Positions 31,982 to 42,275 are shown, counted from the stretch's first letter. The stretch: 44,833 nucleotides of DNA from JBBDSU01 sp040904825 (GCA_040904825.1 JBBDSU010000033.1:1-44833); one strand, 5' to 3'. Translations and numbers: made by a program. The notes: generated from the sequence alone by a model not told the origin.

Positions 31982-34900
31982 ATGAGTGCGATCCCAACGG
32001 AGCTGAACGATCAAGACGCCAGCGCCCCAGTTGTGGCGGTACCGCGCGTGCAGGGCCGGTCTGGCGTACGGCGTGCAATTGCCGAGGAACGCGATGCTTG
32101 CGGCATCGGATTCGTAGCACGATCGGATGGCGAGGCATCCCGCGAAGTTGTTGAACTTGCGCTGGCAGGCCTGGCGGGTGTCAAACACCGTGGAGCTGTC
32201 GCCGCAGATGCCGTGTCGGGAGACGGTGCCGGGATCCTTACCCAGATACCGCGCGATATTGTCGCCGAATGGGCCCGTGCCAGTACGGATGCCGATGGTG
32301 ACGTGCCTCTTGATCGATCCCGGCTCGGTCTTGCGTTTCTGTTCCTCGCACCAGGGACGACGGCAGCCGCCGGCCACGAGCGTGCTCAGGCTCGATCGCA
32401 CCTGGAAGCCGCAGCGCGAGACGTCGATATTGAGGTCGTCGCCTGGCGCGACGTTCCCATCGATCGGTCTGTCCTGGGTGACATGGCCGCAGATGCACAA
32501 CCATTTTTGACGCAAGCGGTGCTCTACCGCCCAGAGGGCGGGCATCATGCCGGAACTGACTCGGCTGATGCGGAACGCGTTGACGGTGAGCGCCAGGCGC
32601 ATCGGCTGCGTCGGTTGGCGGCGGCGCGTTGTCGTGCCGCCGGGCTCCGCTTCTACGCCGCGAGTTGTTCGTTCGTGACCGTGACCTACAAGGCGATGGT
32701 GGCCTCGGACCGACTGGCTGGCTTCTACCCGGACTTGCGTCGCGACGACTGGGTGTCATCGCTGGCCGTGTTCCACTCACGATTCTCGACCAACACTGCG
32801 CCGAGTTGGGAGCGGGCACAGCCATTTCGCATGTCCTGCCACAACGGCGAGATCAACACGGTCGGCGGTAATACGACGATGATGCGTGCGCGCCATGGAG
32901 ATTTGGTGCCTGGGGCGCTGTCGATCGACGGTACTGACTGGGCTCGTCCGGCTGACTTGTTGCCATTGCTCGACGAGGATCAGTCCGACTCGGCAAGACT
33001 CGACGAAACGCTCGACGTGCTCGTTCGAGGTGGGCGCGATGTTCGCCACGCGATGGCGATGATGGTGCCTCAGGTATGGGAAGGGGCTCGTGACTTGGCG
33101 CCGGGCGTGCGTGACTTCTACCGCTACCACGCGACGCTCATGGAGCCATGGGATGGGCCAGCAGGTTTGATCTTCACCGATGGTGTGCGGGTCGGAGCGA
33201 GCCTTGACCGCAATGGGCTGCGTCCCTTGCGCTATCACGTCTATGACGATGGTCTCGTCGTGGCCGCGTCGGAAGTCGGTGCTGTTCCCTCACCGGCATC
33301 GCTGGCTGGCACCGGCGATCTGCAAGGTTCCCGTGTGGGAGTCGTGCGCCGGGCCCGCTTGGGGCCTGGGCAGATGATGTGTGTGGATCCTGCCGAGGGT
33401 GGGCTGCAGGAAGACGTTGAAGTGAAGGCGGCACTTGCCGACCATGCTCCTTACGGCACCTGGATTGCTGAGCATTTGCGAAGTGTGCCGGCCGGGCGTC
33501 CGGTCGATGGTGCTGGTCCGAACCTGCTGGCCCGCCAGCACGTCTACGGCTTCACACGCGAAGAAGTCATCTCGGTCTTGAGGCCCATGGCCACCGAAGC
33601 GAAAGAGGCCATCTCGTCGATGGGAGACGACACTCCCATTGAACCGATGAGTCAGGTGCGGCGCCCCGTGTCGCATTACCTCAAGCAGCGTTTCGCGCAG
33701 GTCACCAACCCGCCGATCGATCACTATCGCGAGCACGAAGTGATGAGCTTGCGCACCCAGCTCGGCGGGAGACAGCCGGTCCTTACCCAACGGCCTGAAG
33801 CGGCGCGACTCCTCGAACTCGAGTCCTTCTTCATGTTTCCTGACGGACTGCGACGACTTGTGCTGGACCCAGAGATTGGCCTTGTTGTGCAGGCGCTCGA
33901 TGCAACATTCCCCATCGCTGCAGGCGTGGGGGGCTTGGCGGCTGCGGTCGAACAGTTGGCAACTGAGGCAGTCGAGCACGCCCGGCAGGGCACCGGCATC
34001 ATCGTCGTGTCTGACGTCGGCAGCGACGAAGATCGATGCCGAGTGCCCATTCTGCTCGCGGTGGGTGCGGTTCACCAACGCCTCGTCGCCGAAGGCATCA
34101 GGACGCGCACGTCACTCGTGGCCGAAACCAACGAAGCTCGCGAAACTCATGACATGGCCTCGCTGCTGGGCTTCGGAGCCGATGTCATTGTCCCACGGCT
34201 GGTACTCGAGACGATTGCTGACCTCGCCGACGAAGGAAGAATCGGGGGTGACAATCCCAGCGCGAGCGTGGCACAGGAGCGGTATCGAACTGCGATCGAA
34301 GACGGTGTCCTGAAGATCATGGCAAAGATGGGCATCTCGGTCCTTGATGCGTTCCGAGGTGCTCAGACGTTTGAGGCGCTTGGTTTGTCTGCTGAGGTTG
34401 TTGACCGCTGTCTGACTGGCACGGTCTCGACCGTGGGAGGATTGACGTTTGATGACCTCGGCGCGGACTTGTTGGCCCAGCACACTGAAGCCAACGAGGT
34501 CAGTGCGCTTGCAAGCCCCGGGATCATCAAGTGGAAGCAGCAGGGCGAATTCCATGACATGAACAAACCGGTGATCGAGGCCCTGCACGATGTGTTGGGC
34601 TTGGGACGCTCACCGTCGACAACGCCGTTCGTGCTCGATGGTCTGCGCGCCGATGACATCGACGGTACGACTGCGGCGCTCCTGAGGACCGCACTCGCCG
34701 AAGGCCGCACAGAGCTGTATCAAGTCTTTTCGGACAAGGTGCGCAGCCGTCCCACGGCCTTCCTGCGGGACTTCCTGAGGACGATTCCGGCTGGCGATCC
34801 GGTTCCGGTCGCTGACGTTGAACCTGTCGAAGCCATCACCAGGCGTTTTTCGACCGGAGCGATGTCGCATGGAGCGTTGTCGGCTGAAGCTCACCAGACA

Positions 34901-36706
34901 CTGGCTGCGGCTCTCAACCTCATCGGAGGCAGGGCCAATTCCGGCGAGGGCGGAGAGGACCCTGCCAGATTCATGACCAGGGGTGAGCGGCACGATTTCG
35001 ACTGCCGGATCAAGCAGGTCGCGTCGGGACGATTTGGTGTGACGCCTCAATATCTCGCCAACGCGCAGTCGCTGCAGATCAAGATGGCGCAGGGATCGAA
35101 GCCCGGGGAAGGTGGGCAGATCCCAGGGCACAAGGTGACCGATGAAATCGCGAGGCTTCGTCACACCACCGCCGGAGTGACGCTGATCAGCCCGCCGCCT
35201 CACCACGACATCTACTCCATTGAGGATCTCGCGCAACTGATCTTCGACCTGAAGCAGGTCAACCCTGCCGTCGAAGTGGACGTGAAGCTTGTTGCGGAGT
35301 CGGGCGTTGGCACCGTCGCTGCCGGTGTTGTCAAGGCGCTGGCTGATTCGATCCATATTTCAGGCAACGACGGAGGCACAGGAGCGTCACCGCTGTCGTC
35401 TATTCAGCATGCCGGCATGCCCTGGGAGCTCGGGCTTGCCGAGGTGCAGCAGGAGTTGCGTCGTCACCGCCTGCGTGGCCGGGTCAGCCTGCGTGTAGAC
35501 GGGGGATTCAAGACCGGCCACGACGTGATCGCGGCGGCACTGCTAGGGGCCGATGAGTACGCCTTCGGGACCGCAGCGCTCTTCGCTGAAGGCTGCATCA
35601 TGGCTCGCGCCTGCCACCGTGATACGTGCCCGGTGGGCATTACGACCCAGCGGCGCGATCTGCGCGACAAGTTCGTTGGCACGCCCGAGATGGTCGCCGC
35701 ATATTTGACGATGGTTGCCGAAGAAGTGCGGCACCTTCTGGCAGGTCTCGGTTTGCGCAGCCTTGATGACGCCATCGGTCGCGTGGATCTGCTGGAGCAA
35801 CGGGACGACCTTGAAGGTCGTGCACGGCGGCTCGACTTGTCGGCCCTCATCGAAGATCCGCAGGTCGGCGAACGCCGGTTTATCGGACATGACCCTGTGC
35901 AGCGGCCGCGCAGCGAATTGGGTGACCTGGTCTACGAGGACGCGGCTGAAACGGTCTTTCTTGGAGGCATCGTGGAATACACCCATCCGATCACCAATGC
36001 CGACCGCACAGTAGGAGCGCGTCTCGGTGGTGCCGTGGGCCTGGAGTTCGGGGAGGAGCCACCTGCCGGCATTGCCCGCATGCGCTTCACCGGATCTGCT
36101 GGCCAGTCGTTCGGTGCGTTCATCACCGATGGCATTGAGCTGGTGCTCGATGGCGAGGCGAACGACTACGTCGCCAAGGGCATGGGTGGGGGAACGGTCA
36201 TCGTGCGGCCGCCGGCTGATGATGCCGGAGAGCCGGTGCTCGTAGGAAACACCGTGCTGTACGGCGCCACGGGCGGGGAGTTGTTCGTCGCTGGACGAGC
36301 CGGTGAACGATTCGCTGTGCGCAATTCGGGTGCGGTCGCGGTCGTTGAAGGTGTCGGTGACCATGCCTGTGAGTACATGACCGGAGGCACCGTCGTCATC
36401 CTGGGGCCGACCGGGAGCAACCTCGGAGCCGGAATGAGCGGTGGGGAATGCTTCGTAGTGGACGAGACAGGCGACGTCCTCGCGCGCGTGAATCGGCAGC
36501 TCGTGGAAGCGCGTCGTCCCGACGGCCGGCAACTCGAGCGCATGCGCGGGCTCGTTGAACGGCATGCGACGGTAACTGGCTCGTCGAGCGCGATCAGGAT
36601 GCTGGAGCGATGGTCCTACCGGCCACCACGAGTGTGGCGCATCGCACCCAAGACCGAACTTGAACGCGTGGCATCGGCACACGGATCGCAGGCCGCCGCC
36701 GGATGA
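31982..36706 (+). CDS. gltB: Glutamate synthase, large subunit GltB
   Basis: GltB transfers the amide of glutamine to 2-oxoglutarate, giving two glutamates; it forms a complex with GltD. The 1574-aa chain starts with a pro-segment of 39 aa before the catalytic Cys40 (ERDACGIGFVAR), as in GltB precursors. The glutaminase domain (SCNGEINTV-like MSCHNGEINTVGGNT), central domain, FMN-binding synthase domain (GRANSGEGGEDPARF; VEVDVKLVAESGVGTVAAGVVKA), [3Fe-4S] cysteines C1205/C1211/C1216 (GCIMARACHRDTCPVG) and C-terminal GGTVVILGPTGSNLGAGMSGG helix all are present. ATG 31982 follows GAGGTG at four bases. No gltD is nearby. Confidence 0.97.
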   Translation: MSAIPTELNDQDASAPVVAVPRVQGRSGVRRAIAEERDACGIGFVARSDGEASREVVELALAGLAGVKHRGAVAADAVSGDGAGILTQIPRDIVAEWARASTDADGDVPLDRSRLGLAFLFLAPGTTAAAGHERAQARSHLEAAARDVDIEVVAWRDVPIDRSVLGDMAADAQPFLTQAVLYRPEGGHHAGTDSADAERVDGERQAHRLRRLAAARCRAAGLRFYAASCSFVTVTYKAMVASDRLAGFYPDLRRDDWVSSLAVFHSRFSTNTAPSWERAQPFRMSCHNGEINTVGGNTTMMRARHGDLVPGALSIDGTDWARPADLLPLLDEDQSDSARLDETLDVLVRGGRDVRHAMAMMVPQVWEGARDLAPGVRDFYRYHATLMEPWDGPAGLIFTDGVRVGASLDRNGLRPLRYHVYDDGLVVAASEVGAVPSPASLAGTGDLQGSRVGVVRRARLGPGQMMCVDPAEGGLQEDVEVKAALADHAPYGTWIAEHLRSVPAGRPVDGAGPNLLARQHVYGFTREEVISVLRPMATEAKEAISSMGDDTPIEPMSQVRRPVSHYLKQRFAQVTNPPIDHYREHEVMSLRTQLGGRQPVLTQRPEAARLLELESFFMFPDGLRRLVLDPEIGLVVQALDATFPIAAGVGGLAAAVEQLATEAVEHARQGTGIIVVSDVGSDEDRCRVPILLAVGAVHQRLVAEGIRTRTSLVAETNEARETHDMASLLGFGADVIVPRLVLETIADLADEGRIGGDNPSASVAQERYRTAIEDGVLKIMAKMGISVLDAFRGAQTFEALGLSAEVVDRCLTGTVSTVGGLTFDDLGADLLAQHTEANEVSALASPGIIKWKQQGEFHDMNKPVIEALHDVLGLGRSPSTTPFVLDGLRADDIDGTTAALLRTALAEGRTELYQVFSDKVRSRPTAFLRDFLRTIPAGDPVPVADVEPVEAITRRFSTGAMSHGALSAEAHQTLAAALNLIGGRANSGEGGEDPARFMTRGERHDFDCRIKQVASGRFGVTPQYLANAQSLQIKMAQGSKPGEGGQIPGHKVTDEIARLRHTTAGVTLISPPPHHDIYSIEDLAQLIFDLKQVNPAVEVDVKLVAESGVGTVAAGVVKALADSIHISGNDGGTGASPLSSIQHAGMPWELGLAEVQQELRRHRLRGRVSLRVDGGFKTGHDVIAAALLGADEYAFGTAALFAEGCIMARACHRDTCPVGITTQRRDLRDKFVGTPEMVAAYLTMVAEEVRHLLAGLGLRSLDDAIGRVDLLEQRDDLEGRARRLDLSALIEDPQVGERRFIGHDPVQRPRSELGDLVYEDAAETVFLGGIVEYTHPITNADRTVGARLGGAVGLEFGEEPPAGIARMRFTGSAGQSFGAFITDGIELVLDGEANDYVAKGMGGGTVIVRPPADDAGEPVLVGNTVLYGATGGELFVAGRAGERFAVRNSGAVAVVEGVGDHACEYMTGGTVVILGPTGSNLGAGMSGGECFVVDETGDVLARVNRQLVEARRPDGRQLERMRGLVERHATVTGSSSAIRMLERWSYRPPRVWRIAPKTELERVASAHGSQAAAG

Positions 36707-36777
36707 CATCGCGTCCGTAGGTACACGGGTTTCGACCTCAAGCCCAGTAACCTCGATGGCCAGTGCTGTGGTGTTGT

Positions 36778-36795
36778 TCTGCGCATCTGCGCAGA
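36778..36795. other. Short inverted repeat between gltB and the M23 peptidase gene
   Basis: TCTGCGCA and TGCGCAGA face each other across 2 bases. It lies 72 bp after gltB and 32 bp before the peptidase start, so it could be a weak terminator hairpin or an operator. No T-run immediately follows. Confidence 0.25.
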
Positions 36796-36826
36796 CCGCG
36801 ACTGCCGCCTTGCGAGGTTTTTCAAC

Positions 36827-37999
36827 GTGATTCGTCGAGTCTGTCGAGGCTTTGTGCGACCGAACGGGCATCGAAGGGTGAGGGACCATCGCCCTGCGCA
36901 ACGTGCTGCATCGGCCCTTCTCGCAATAGCCGTTGGGCTTGCTGTTTTGGGCATGCCTTCTATGGCCGTTGCTGACGACCGTCAGTTGTCAGTCGTGCAG
37001 CATGCCCTCGAACAGGTACGGGCAGATCGAGCGCTGCTCGAATCCAGGATGCGGTCAACACAATCGCGAATCGAGTCACTGTACGAACGCCAGGCGCAAC
37101 TCGAAGCAGAGCGTGATGATCTCGAACGCCAGTTCAGCCAGCAGCTCGCCGAAGCGGTCGCGCTCGAAGATCGCATGACGGCGCGCATACGCCAGTCGTA
37201 CATGCATGGTTCGGCGGTCGACCCCGTCGCGGTGTTTTTCTCTTCTGAGGATCCGGCCGGTGCGCTCGCCAAAGCTGAGACGATCAGGTGGCTTGTCGCC
37301 GGCGACCGCACCAGGATTGAAGAACTGGCCGCAGCAAGGACGCGAGCAGCCTCTTCCCAACTACTGCTGGATGCCCGTATCGCGGAACTCGATCGTCTCG
37401 GTGAAGATTTTTCGATGCTGACCAAGGCGCTTGAAGACGACTTGGTACGGGCGCAACGCCTTGAGGTATCGCTCGACGCGCAAGTCCGCGCTGAACTTGA
37501 GCGCCAGGAACGTCAGCGGCGCCAAGAGGCGGCAGCCGCAGCCGCCACGGCAGTGCCAGCGGCACCGGTCAATCGCACCGCAACGACACCAGTGTCGTCT
37601 GGATCTGCGCCTACAGCATGCCCTATTGACCAGCCTCACAACTTCATCGACAGTTGGGGCCATCCCCGAAGCGGGGGCCGACGACACCGCGGGACAGACT
37701 TGATGGCCCCTCATGGACTCACTCTGCGTGCCATCACCGACGGAGTCTGGGAGCATCAGCGGCCTGGCCGCAGTGCAGGAATCTGGGGTGTGTTGCGAGG
37801 TGACGACGGTGCGACCTATCGGTACCTGCACCTGTCAGCCCACACAGCGCACCACGGCGAGCGTGTCACCGCTGGCCAGGAAGTCGGGCGCAACGGTTCC
37901 ACCGGCAACGCCTCAACTCCTCACCTGCATTTCGAGGCTCATCCCGGCGGTGCATCGGCGGTCAACCCGTATCCGCTGCTGCGCAGCCTGTGCGGTTGA
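36827..37999 (+). CDS. Secreted M23 peptidase with N-terminal coiled coil (EnvC/NlpD-like murein hydrolase)
   Basis: A 390-aa exported protein. A basic N-terminus and hydrophobic stretch (about 27-48, ending AVA) act as signal peptide or anchor. Residues 55-235 are a long coiled coil with repeated Glu/Arg/Leu heptads (QLEAERDDLERQFSQQLAEA). Residues 270-385 are a LytM-type M23 domain with zinc-binding H287 and D291 (HRGTD) and H366/H368 (HLH). GTG 36827 lies nine bases after GAGG. It probably cleaves peptidoglycan or activates amidases at division. It follows gltB by 120 bp and precedes korA by 222 bp; a link to these is not apparent. Confidence 0.9.
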   Translation: MIRRVCRGFVRPNGHRRVRDHRPAQRAASALLAIAVGLAVLGMPSMAVADDRQLSVVQHALEQVRADRALLESRMRSTQSRIESLYERQAQLEAERDDLERQFSQQLAEAVALEDRMTARIRQSYMHGSAVDPVAVFFSSEDPAGALAKAETIRWLVAGDRTRIEELAAARTRAASSQLLLDARIAELDRLGEDFSMLTKALEDDLVRAQRLEVSLDAQVRAELERQERQRRQEAAAAAATAVPAAPVNRTATTPVSSGSAPTACPIDQPHNFIDSWGHPRSGGRRHRGTDLMAPHGLTLRAITDGVWEHQRPGRSAGIWGVLRGDDGATYRYLHLSAHTAHHGERVTAGQEVGRNGSTGNASTPHLHFEAHPGGASAVNPYPLLRSLCG

Positions 38000-38221
38000 C
38001 CTCGGGCTGGCGAGCCACCCGGCACGTGGCGTTGGTTCGTTTCGACACCTGATCGTGGCGCGCTACCGTCGTCGTTGGTAGCCGCACGTGGTGAGCCACC
38101 AACGGCCGCGCTTGCCTGGTCGATGGCGCTCGCCGTGTCGTCAGGAACTTTGGCGGCTGACCGGACGTGCGACCCAGGTTGTTCGGGTGCGGATGCGAGG
38201 AGACTCCACAGTGATGTCACG

Positions 38222-40111
38222 ATGAGCCAAGCCACGTCAACACGCGAGTCGGTCAAGTTGTCGAACGCCGTCGTCCGGTTCGCCGGCGATTCGGGTGACG
38301 GAATGCAACTCGCGGGGGATCGTTTCACCGACCAATCGGCGTTGGCGGGAAACGACCTTGCGACGCTGCCTGACTTCCCTGCAGAGATCAGAGCCCCTGC
38401 CGGAACGTTGGCGGGAGTGAGTTCGTTTCAGCTCCATTTCTCAGATCGTGACATCCACACGCCGGGTGATGCCCCGGATGTCTTGGTGGCAATGAACCCA
38501 GCTGCCCTGATGAAGCATCTCGGGGCGCTGAAGCCAGGTGGCACGCTCGTCATCAATATCGACGCGTTCTCCACGCGCAATCTGCAGAAAGCGGGATACC
38601 TGACCGATCCCCGTGAAGACGGCACGCTGACCGATTACCAGGTGCACGAAGTCGGTGTGACCTCCCTGACACTCAATGCGCTCGAGGAGTTCATCGAACG
38701 TGGCGACTTGAACAAGAAGGACGCAGAGCGGTGCAAGAACATGCTTGCGCTCGGGCTTGTCTCATGGATGTTTTCAAGGTCGACTGTAGAGACCGAGGAG
38801 TGGCTCGAAAAGAAGTTCGCGTCGCGTCCCGAAGTCGCGGCAGCCAATATTGCAGCGCTGCGCGCCGGTCGGAACTACGGGGAGACGACTGAGGCGTTCA
38901 CTTTCAACTACGAGGTCGAGAGCGCACGACTCCCGCCGGGGCGCTATCGCAACATCAACGGCAACCAGGCACTCGCCTACGGACTCGTCGCTGCCGGCGT
39001 GCGCTCCGGTCTGCCGCTGTTCTACGGTTCGTACCCGATTACGCCTGCCTCAGACATCCTGCATGAACTTGCGCAACTCAAGCATTTTGGGGTGACCACG
39101 TTTCAGGCGGAAGACGAGATTGCCGCGATTGGGTCAGTGATCGGTGCAGCATTCGGCGGCTCGCTGGCGGTGACTGCTTCATCAGGCCCCGGTATAGCAC
39201 TCAAGACTGAAGCGATGGGCCTGGCCATGATGGTCGAGTTGCCTTTGATCGTGGTGGATGTCCAGCGTGGAGGTCCATCTACCGGGTTGCCGACCAAGAC
39301 TGAACAATCTGATTTGCTCCAGGTGTTGCATGGCCGCAATGGCGAAGCCCCTATCCCAGTGGTAGCGGCGTCGTCGCCCGCAGACTGCTTCCATGCAGCG
39401 ATTGAAGCGGCACGTATTGCGCTGACCTATAGGACACCGGTGGTGTTGCTGTCGGACGGGTACCTCGGCAACTCTGCCGAACCGTGGCTGCTGCCGGATG
39501 TTGACAGCCTTCCGGACCTGTCGACGGCGTTTGCATTCACCACCGAACCCAACGCCGATGAGGGAGCATTCCACCCCTACTTGCGTGATCCCGAGACGCT
39601 GGCGCGCCCATGGGCCATTCCTGGAACGGTCGGCCTCGAACACCGGATCGGTGGACTTGAGAAGGAAGAAGGCACCGGACATATCAGCTACGAGCACGAC
39701 AACCATCACGCGATGACATTGCTGCGCCACGAGCGTGTGGCCCGGATTGCGGCATCGCTGCCCCCCACTGAGATCGAGGATCCGTCGGGTGAGGCTGATG
39801 TGCTGATCGTAGGTTGGGGCTCGACGGCTGGTCCGATTCGAGCTGCCTGCGAACTCCTCAGGGACCGCGGTCGCAACGTTGCCCGCGTGCATCTGCGGCA
39901 CCTGGCCCCATTGCCCAACGATCTCGACGAGATCCTGTCGTCGTATCGGAAGGTGATCTGTCCGGAGAACAATATGGCGCAGTTGGCTGGCATTCTCCGG
40001 GCGCGCACGCTGATAGATATTCGGCCCTACAACCGGGTCAGCGGCCAGCCTTTCGCTGCCTCAGAATTGGTCGATGCCATTGAGACGATCGCTTGGGGAG
40101 ATGACGCGTGA
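38222..40111 (+). CDS. korA: 2-oxoglutarate:ferredoxin oxidoreductase subunit KorA (fused gamma-alpha)
   Basis: KorA with KorB oxidatively decarboxylates 2-oxoglutarate to succinyl-CoA using thiamine diphosphate and ferredoxin. The 629-aa chain begins with the gamma-type domain (NAVVRFAGDSGDGMQLAGDRF, residues about 15-200) and continues with the alpha domain (NGNQALAYGLVAAGVRSG, FYGSYPITPASDIL, FQAEDEIAAIGSVIGAAFGG, VDVQRGGPSTGLPTKTEQSD). ATG 38222 is the only clear in-frame start; the nearest good ribosome site, GAGGAG at 38197-38202, is 19 bp away, so translation may use a leaderless or weak site. The stop overlaps korB (GTGA). No ferredoxin, korC or korD is present, as in mycobacterial KorAB. 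Confidence 0.94.
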   Translation: MSQATSTRESVKLSNAVVRFAGDSGDGMQLAGDRFTDQSALAGNDLATLPDFPAEIRAPAGTLAGVSSFQLHFSDRDIHTPGDAPDVLVAMNPAALMKHLGALKPGGTLVINIDAFSTRNLQKAGYLTDPREDGTLTDYQVHEVGVTSLTLNALEEFIERGDLNKKDAERCKNMLALGLVSWMFSRSTVETEEWLEKKFASRPEVAAANIAALRAGRNYGETTEAFTFNYEVESARLPPGRYRNINGNQALAYGLVAAGVRSGLPLFYGSYPITPASDILHELAQLKHFGVTTFQAEDEIAAIGSVIGAAFGGSLAVTASSGPGIALKTEAMGLAMMVELPLIVVDVQRGGPSTGLPTKTEQSDLLQVLHGRNGEAPIPVVAASSPADCFHAAIEAARIALTYRTPVVLLSDGYLGNSAEPWLLPDVDSLPDLSTAFAFTTEPNADEGAFHPYLRDPETLARPWAIPGTVGLEHRIGGLEKEEGTGHISYEHDNHHAMTLLRHERVARIAASLPPTEIEDPSGEADVLIVGWGSTAGPIRAACELLRDRGRNVARVHLRHLAPLPNDLDEILSSYRKVICPENNMAQLAGILRARTLIDIRPYNRVSGQPFAASELVDAIETIAWGDDA

Positions 40112-41127
40112 CGACAACCAACGAGAAGCTCACCCGCAAGGATTTCGCTTCTGATCGTGAGGTCAGGTGGTGCCCCGGTTGTGGGGACTACGCGATCTTG
40201 GCGACTGTCCAGTCAGTATTGCCGGATCTCGACGCTCGTCCGGAATCAACGGTCTTCGTGTCCGGCATCGGCTGTTCGTCGCGTTTCCCGTACTACATGG
40301 ACACCTACGGCATTCATTCGATTCACGGCCGCGCGCCGGCGATCGCGACGGGACTGGCGATTGCCCGTCCCGAACTTGATGTCTGGGTCGTGACGGGTGA
40401 CGGTGATGGGTTGTCGATCGGTGGCAACCACCTCATTCATGCGCTGAGGCGCAATGTCGACATCACCATCTTGCTGTTCAACAATGAAGTCTACGGACTG
40501 ACCAAAGGCCAGTACTCACCGACGTCGCCGATGGGTGTGATCAAGAAGTCGACGCCCATGGGGTCCATCGACCAGCCGTTGAACCCGGTAAGTGTGGCCC
40601 TGGGTGCTGAGGCGACGTTTGTCGCTCGGAGCATCGACACAGACCGTCAACATCTGAGCGAGGTACTGACCGCTGCCTATCAGCACCGTGGTGCTGCGTT
40701 CATCGAGATCTATCAGAATTGCAACGTGTTCAATGATGGCGCGTTCGCGGCCATCAAGGATGCTGGCCAGCGTGAGCACAACCAGATCCGCCTGGTAGCG
40801 GGGGAGCCGATCGTTTTTGGTCCGGACGGCGAGCATGCCGTCGTCGCTCGCGCTGACGGATCGATGGCGATCGTCCCCACCGAGGACGCTGGCGACCGCG
40901 TGGTCATCCACGATCCGCACCGCGATGAGCCCACCACGGCTTTCGCGTTGTCACGCCTGTCGCACAATCCGACCGGACCGACGCCGATTGGGATACTTCG
41001 TTCAGTTGAGCGACCCGTCTACGACGACATGGTCCGAGCGCAGGTTGACGAGGCGCGGCGCCAGAAGGGGCCGGGTGACTTGGCGGAATTGTTGAGTTCC
41101 GGCAACGTCTGGGATGTCGTGAGCTGA
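40108..41127 (+). CDS. korB: 2-oxoglutarate:ferredoxin oxidoreductase subunit KorB
   Basis: The thiamine diphosphate-binding beta subunit, 339 aa. Landmarks: WCPGCGDYAI with two cluster cysteines C22 and C25, SGIGCSSRFPYYMD (further conserved Cys), TPP motif VVTGDGDGLSIGGNHLIHALRRN, and the NNEVYGLTKGQYSPTS segment; a downstream Cys in YQNCNVFNDG completes the usual cluster ligand set. GTG 40108 overlaps the korA stop. The C-terminal region (FALSRLSHNPTGPTPIGI) is typical. The enzyme is an oxygen-tolerant alternative to 2-oxoglutarate dehydrogenase in actinobacteria, linking the TCA cycle to reductive metabolism. Confidence 0.95.
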   Translation: MTTTNEKLTRKDFASDREVRWCPGCGDYAILATVQSVLPDLDARPESTVFVSGIGCSSRFPYYMDTYGIHSIHGRAPAIATGLAIARPELDVWVVTGDGDGLSIGGNHLIHALRRNVDITILLFNNEVYGLTKGQYSPTSPMGVIKKSTPMGSIDQPLNPVSVALGAEATFVARSIDTDRQHLSEVLTAAYQHRGAAFIEIYQNCNVFNDGAFAAIKDAGQREHNQIRLVAGEPIVFGPDGEHAVVARADGSMAIVPTEDAGDRVVIHDPHRDEPTTAFALSRLSHNPTGPTPIGILRSVERPVYDDMVRAQVDEARRQKGPGDLAELLSSGNVWDVVS

Positions 41128-41136
41128 CCGTGGCGC

Positions 41137-42102
41137 ATGACTGAAACCCCGGCACGACAACGGTTACTCGCCGAACTGCTGGGCTGGGGCGGTGATCGTC
41201 CAGTTGATGACGGATCAGCCGCGATCGCGCTCAAACGTCAACTCGACGACGGGATCGCAGCGCTGGGCGACAGCGTGACGGAAGTTGCCGCATCCGCGCG
41301 CCATGGCCGGCTCCTTGTCACCAAATCTCGCCTCGACCGGCTTTCGTGCGATGGTTTGGCCATTGACGCAGAACCGTTCACCTTCACGTGGGCAAGTGTG
41401 CGCGGCATCCTGACCCATGCCGTCGTCGAGCACGACTGGCTCACGGATCGATCGGCGACCAGCGATGAAGTCGCTGCGGCGGTGTGGCATGCCGAATCCA
41501 GTCGGGCTCCGGGCGATCCATCGTCGTTGTCCGCTTGGATGAATGCGCTGCCGCGAAATGAGGCCGACGATATGCGTGGCCAATTGGCCGGGTTGCTCGA
41601 GTCCTTTCGCGAGGTGTGGCCGCCGCTGGACGACAACGTGGTCAACGTGCATATGGAACGTGCCTACGACGTTCCTATTGCCAGTCGCACTGTTGCCATG
41701 TTCGGGCGACCCGACCTTGTGATGACGTCACCTCGCAACGACCACCGTGCGCGCACACTGATCGTTGATCTGAAGACCGGGCGCCCACGTCCGGAGCATG
41801 ATCGTGCCGAGGTGCGGTTCTACGCGTTGCTGATTGCACTGGCTACGGGCCGCCTGCCATTCAGATGGGCGACCTACTACGTCCAAGAGGGCCGCTACGA
41901 CGTTGAAGACTTGAGGGTTGAAACGCTCGAGGCGACGACCCGTCGGGTCATCGATGGGGTCAAGCAACAGGTGCGCATCGCAGGGCTTGCATCGGGGGCA
42001 AGCGAGGGCTTGACCATCAGGGCTGGGACGTGGTGTCGCTTCTGCCAGCGACGCGAGACTTGCGAAGTCGCGGCTAGCCAGGGGCATGCTCAGTCGTCAT
42101 GA
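41137..42102 (+). CDS. RecB-family PD-(D/E)XK nuclease with C-terminal Fe-S cysteines
   Basis: A 321-aa nuclease-like protein. The RecB-type catalytic signature is FGRPDLVMTS (D193), TLIVDLKTGRPRP (D211, K213) and AEVRFYALL (motif III, QxxxY-like). Near the C-terminus WCRFCQRRETC gives a C-x2-C-x5-C pattern (C300, C303, C309), and C71 may be the fourth ligand, as in AddB-type iron-sulfur nucleases. Length fits actinobacterial RecB-like proteins of unknown partner. ATG 41137 lies 9 bp after the korB stop, suggesting co-transcription. Role in DNA repair or defence is inferred; the HIRAN gene is downstream. Confidence 0.87.
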   Translation: MTETPARQRLLAELLGWGGDRPVDDGSAAIALKRQLDDGIAALGDSVTEVAASARHGRLLVTKSRLDRLSCDGLAIDAEPFTFTWASVRGILTHAVVEHDWLTDRSATSDEVAAAVWHAESSRAPGDPSSLSAWMNALPRNEADDMRGQLAGLLESFREVWPPLDDNVVNVHMERAYDVPIASRTVAMFGRPDLVMTSPRNDHRARTLIVDLKTGRPRPEHDRAEVRFYALLIALATGRLPFRWATYYVQEGRYDVEDLRVETLEATTRRVIDGVKQQVRIAGLASGASEGLTIRAGTWCRFCQRRETCEVAASQGHAQSS

Positions 42103-42275
42103 CCGCACGCGATGTCACAGGCGCATGCCACAGTGCAATTGTCGGCCGACCGCCCGGAAGTTGAGCTTTCAAAAAGTGAGCCAACACGTTCGGCCCTCTG
42201 TGGCGATCATCGACATCGACGCACCGAATCGATCGACCGCCACCGTTCGGTGATGGCGACTGCAGGAGGACGAGG

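Noticed and set aside
35543..36901. 452-aa open frame on the minus strand opposite gltB
   Set aside because: It is antisense to the highly conserved GltB C-terminal domains and has no recognisable protein features.
38003..38100. GAGCCACC repeated upstream of korA (about 38012 and 38092)
   Set aside because: Only 8 bp long and not palindromic; expected by chance in GC-rich DNA.
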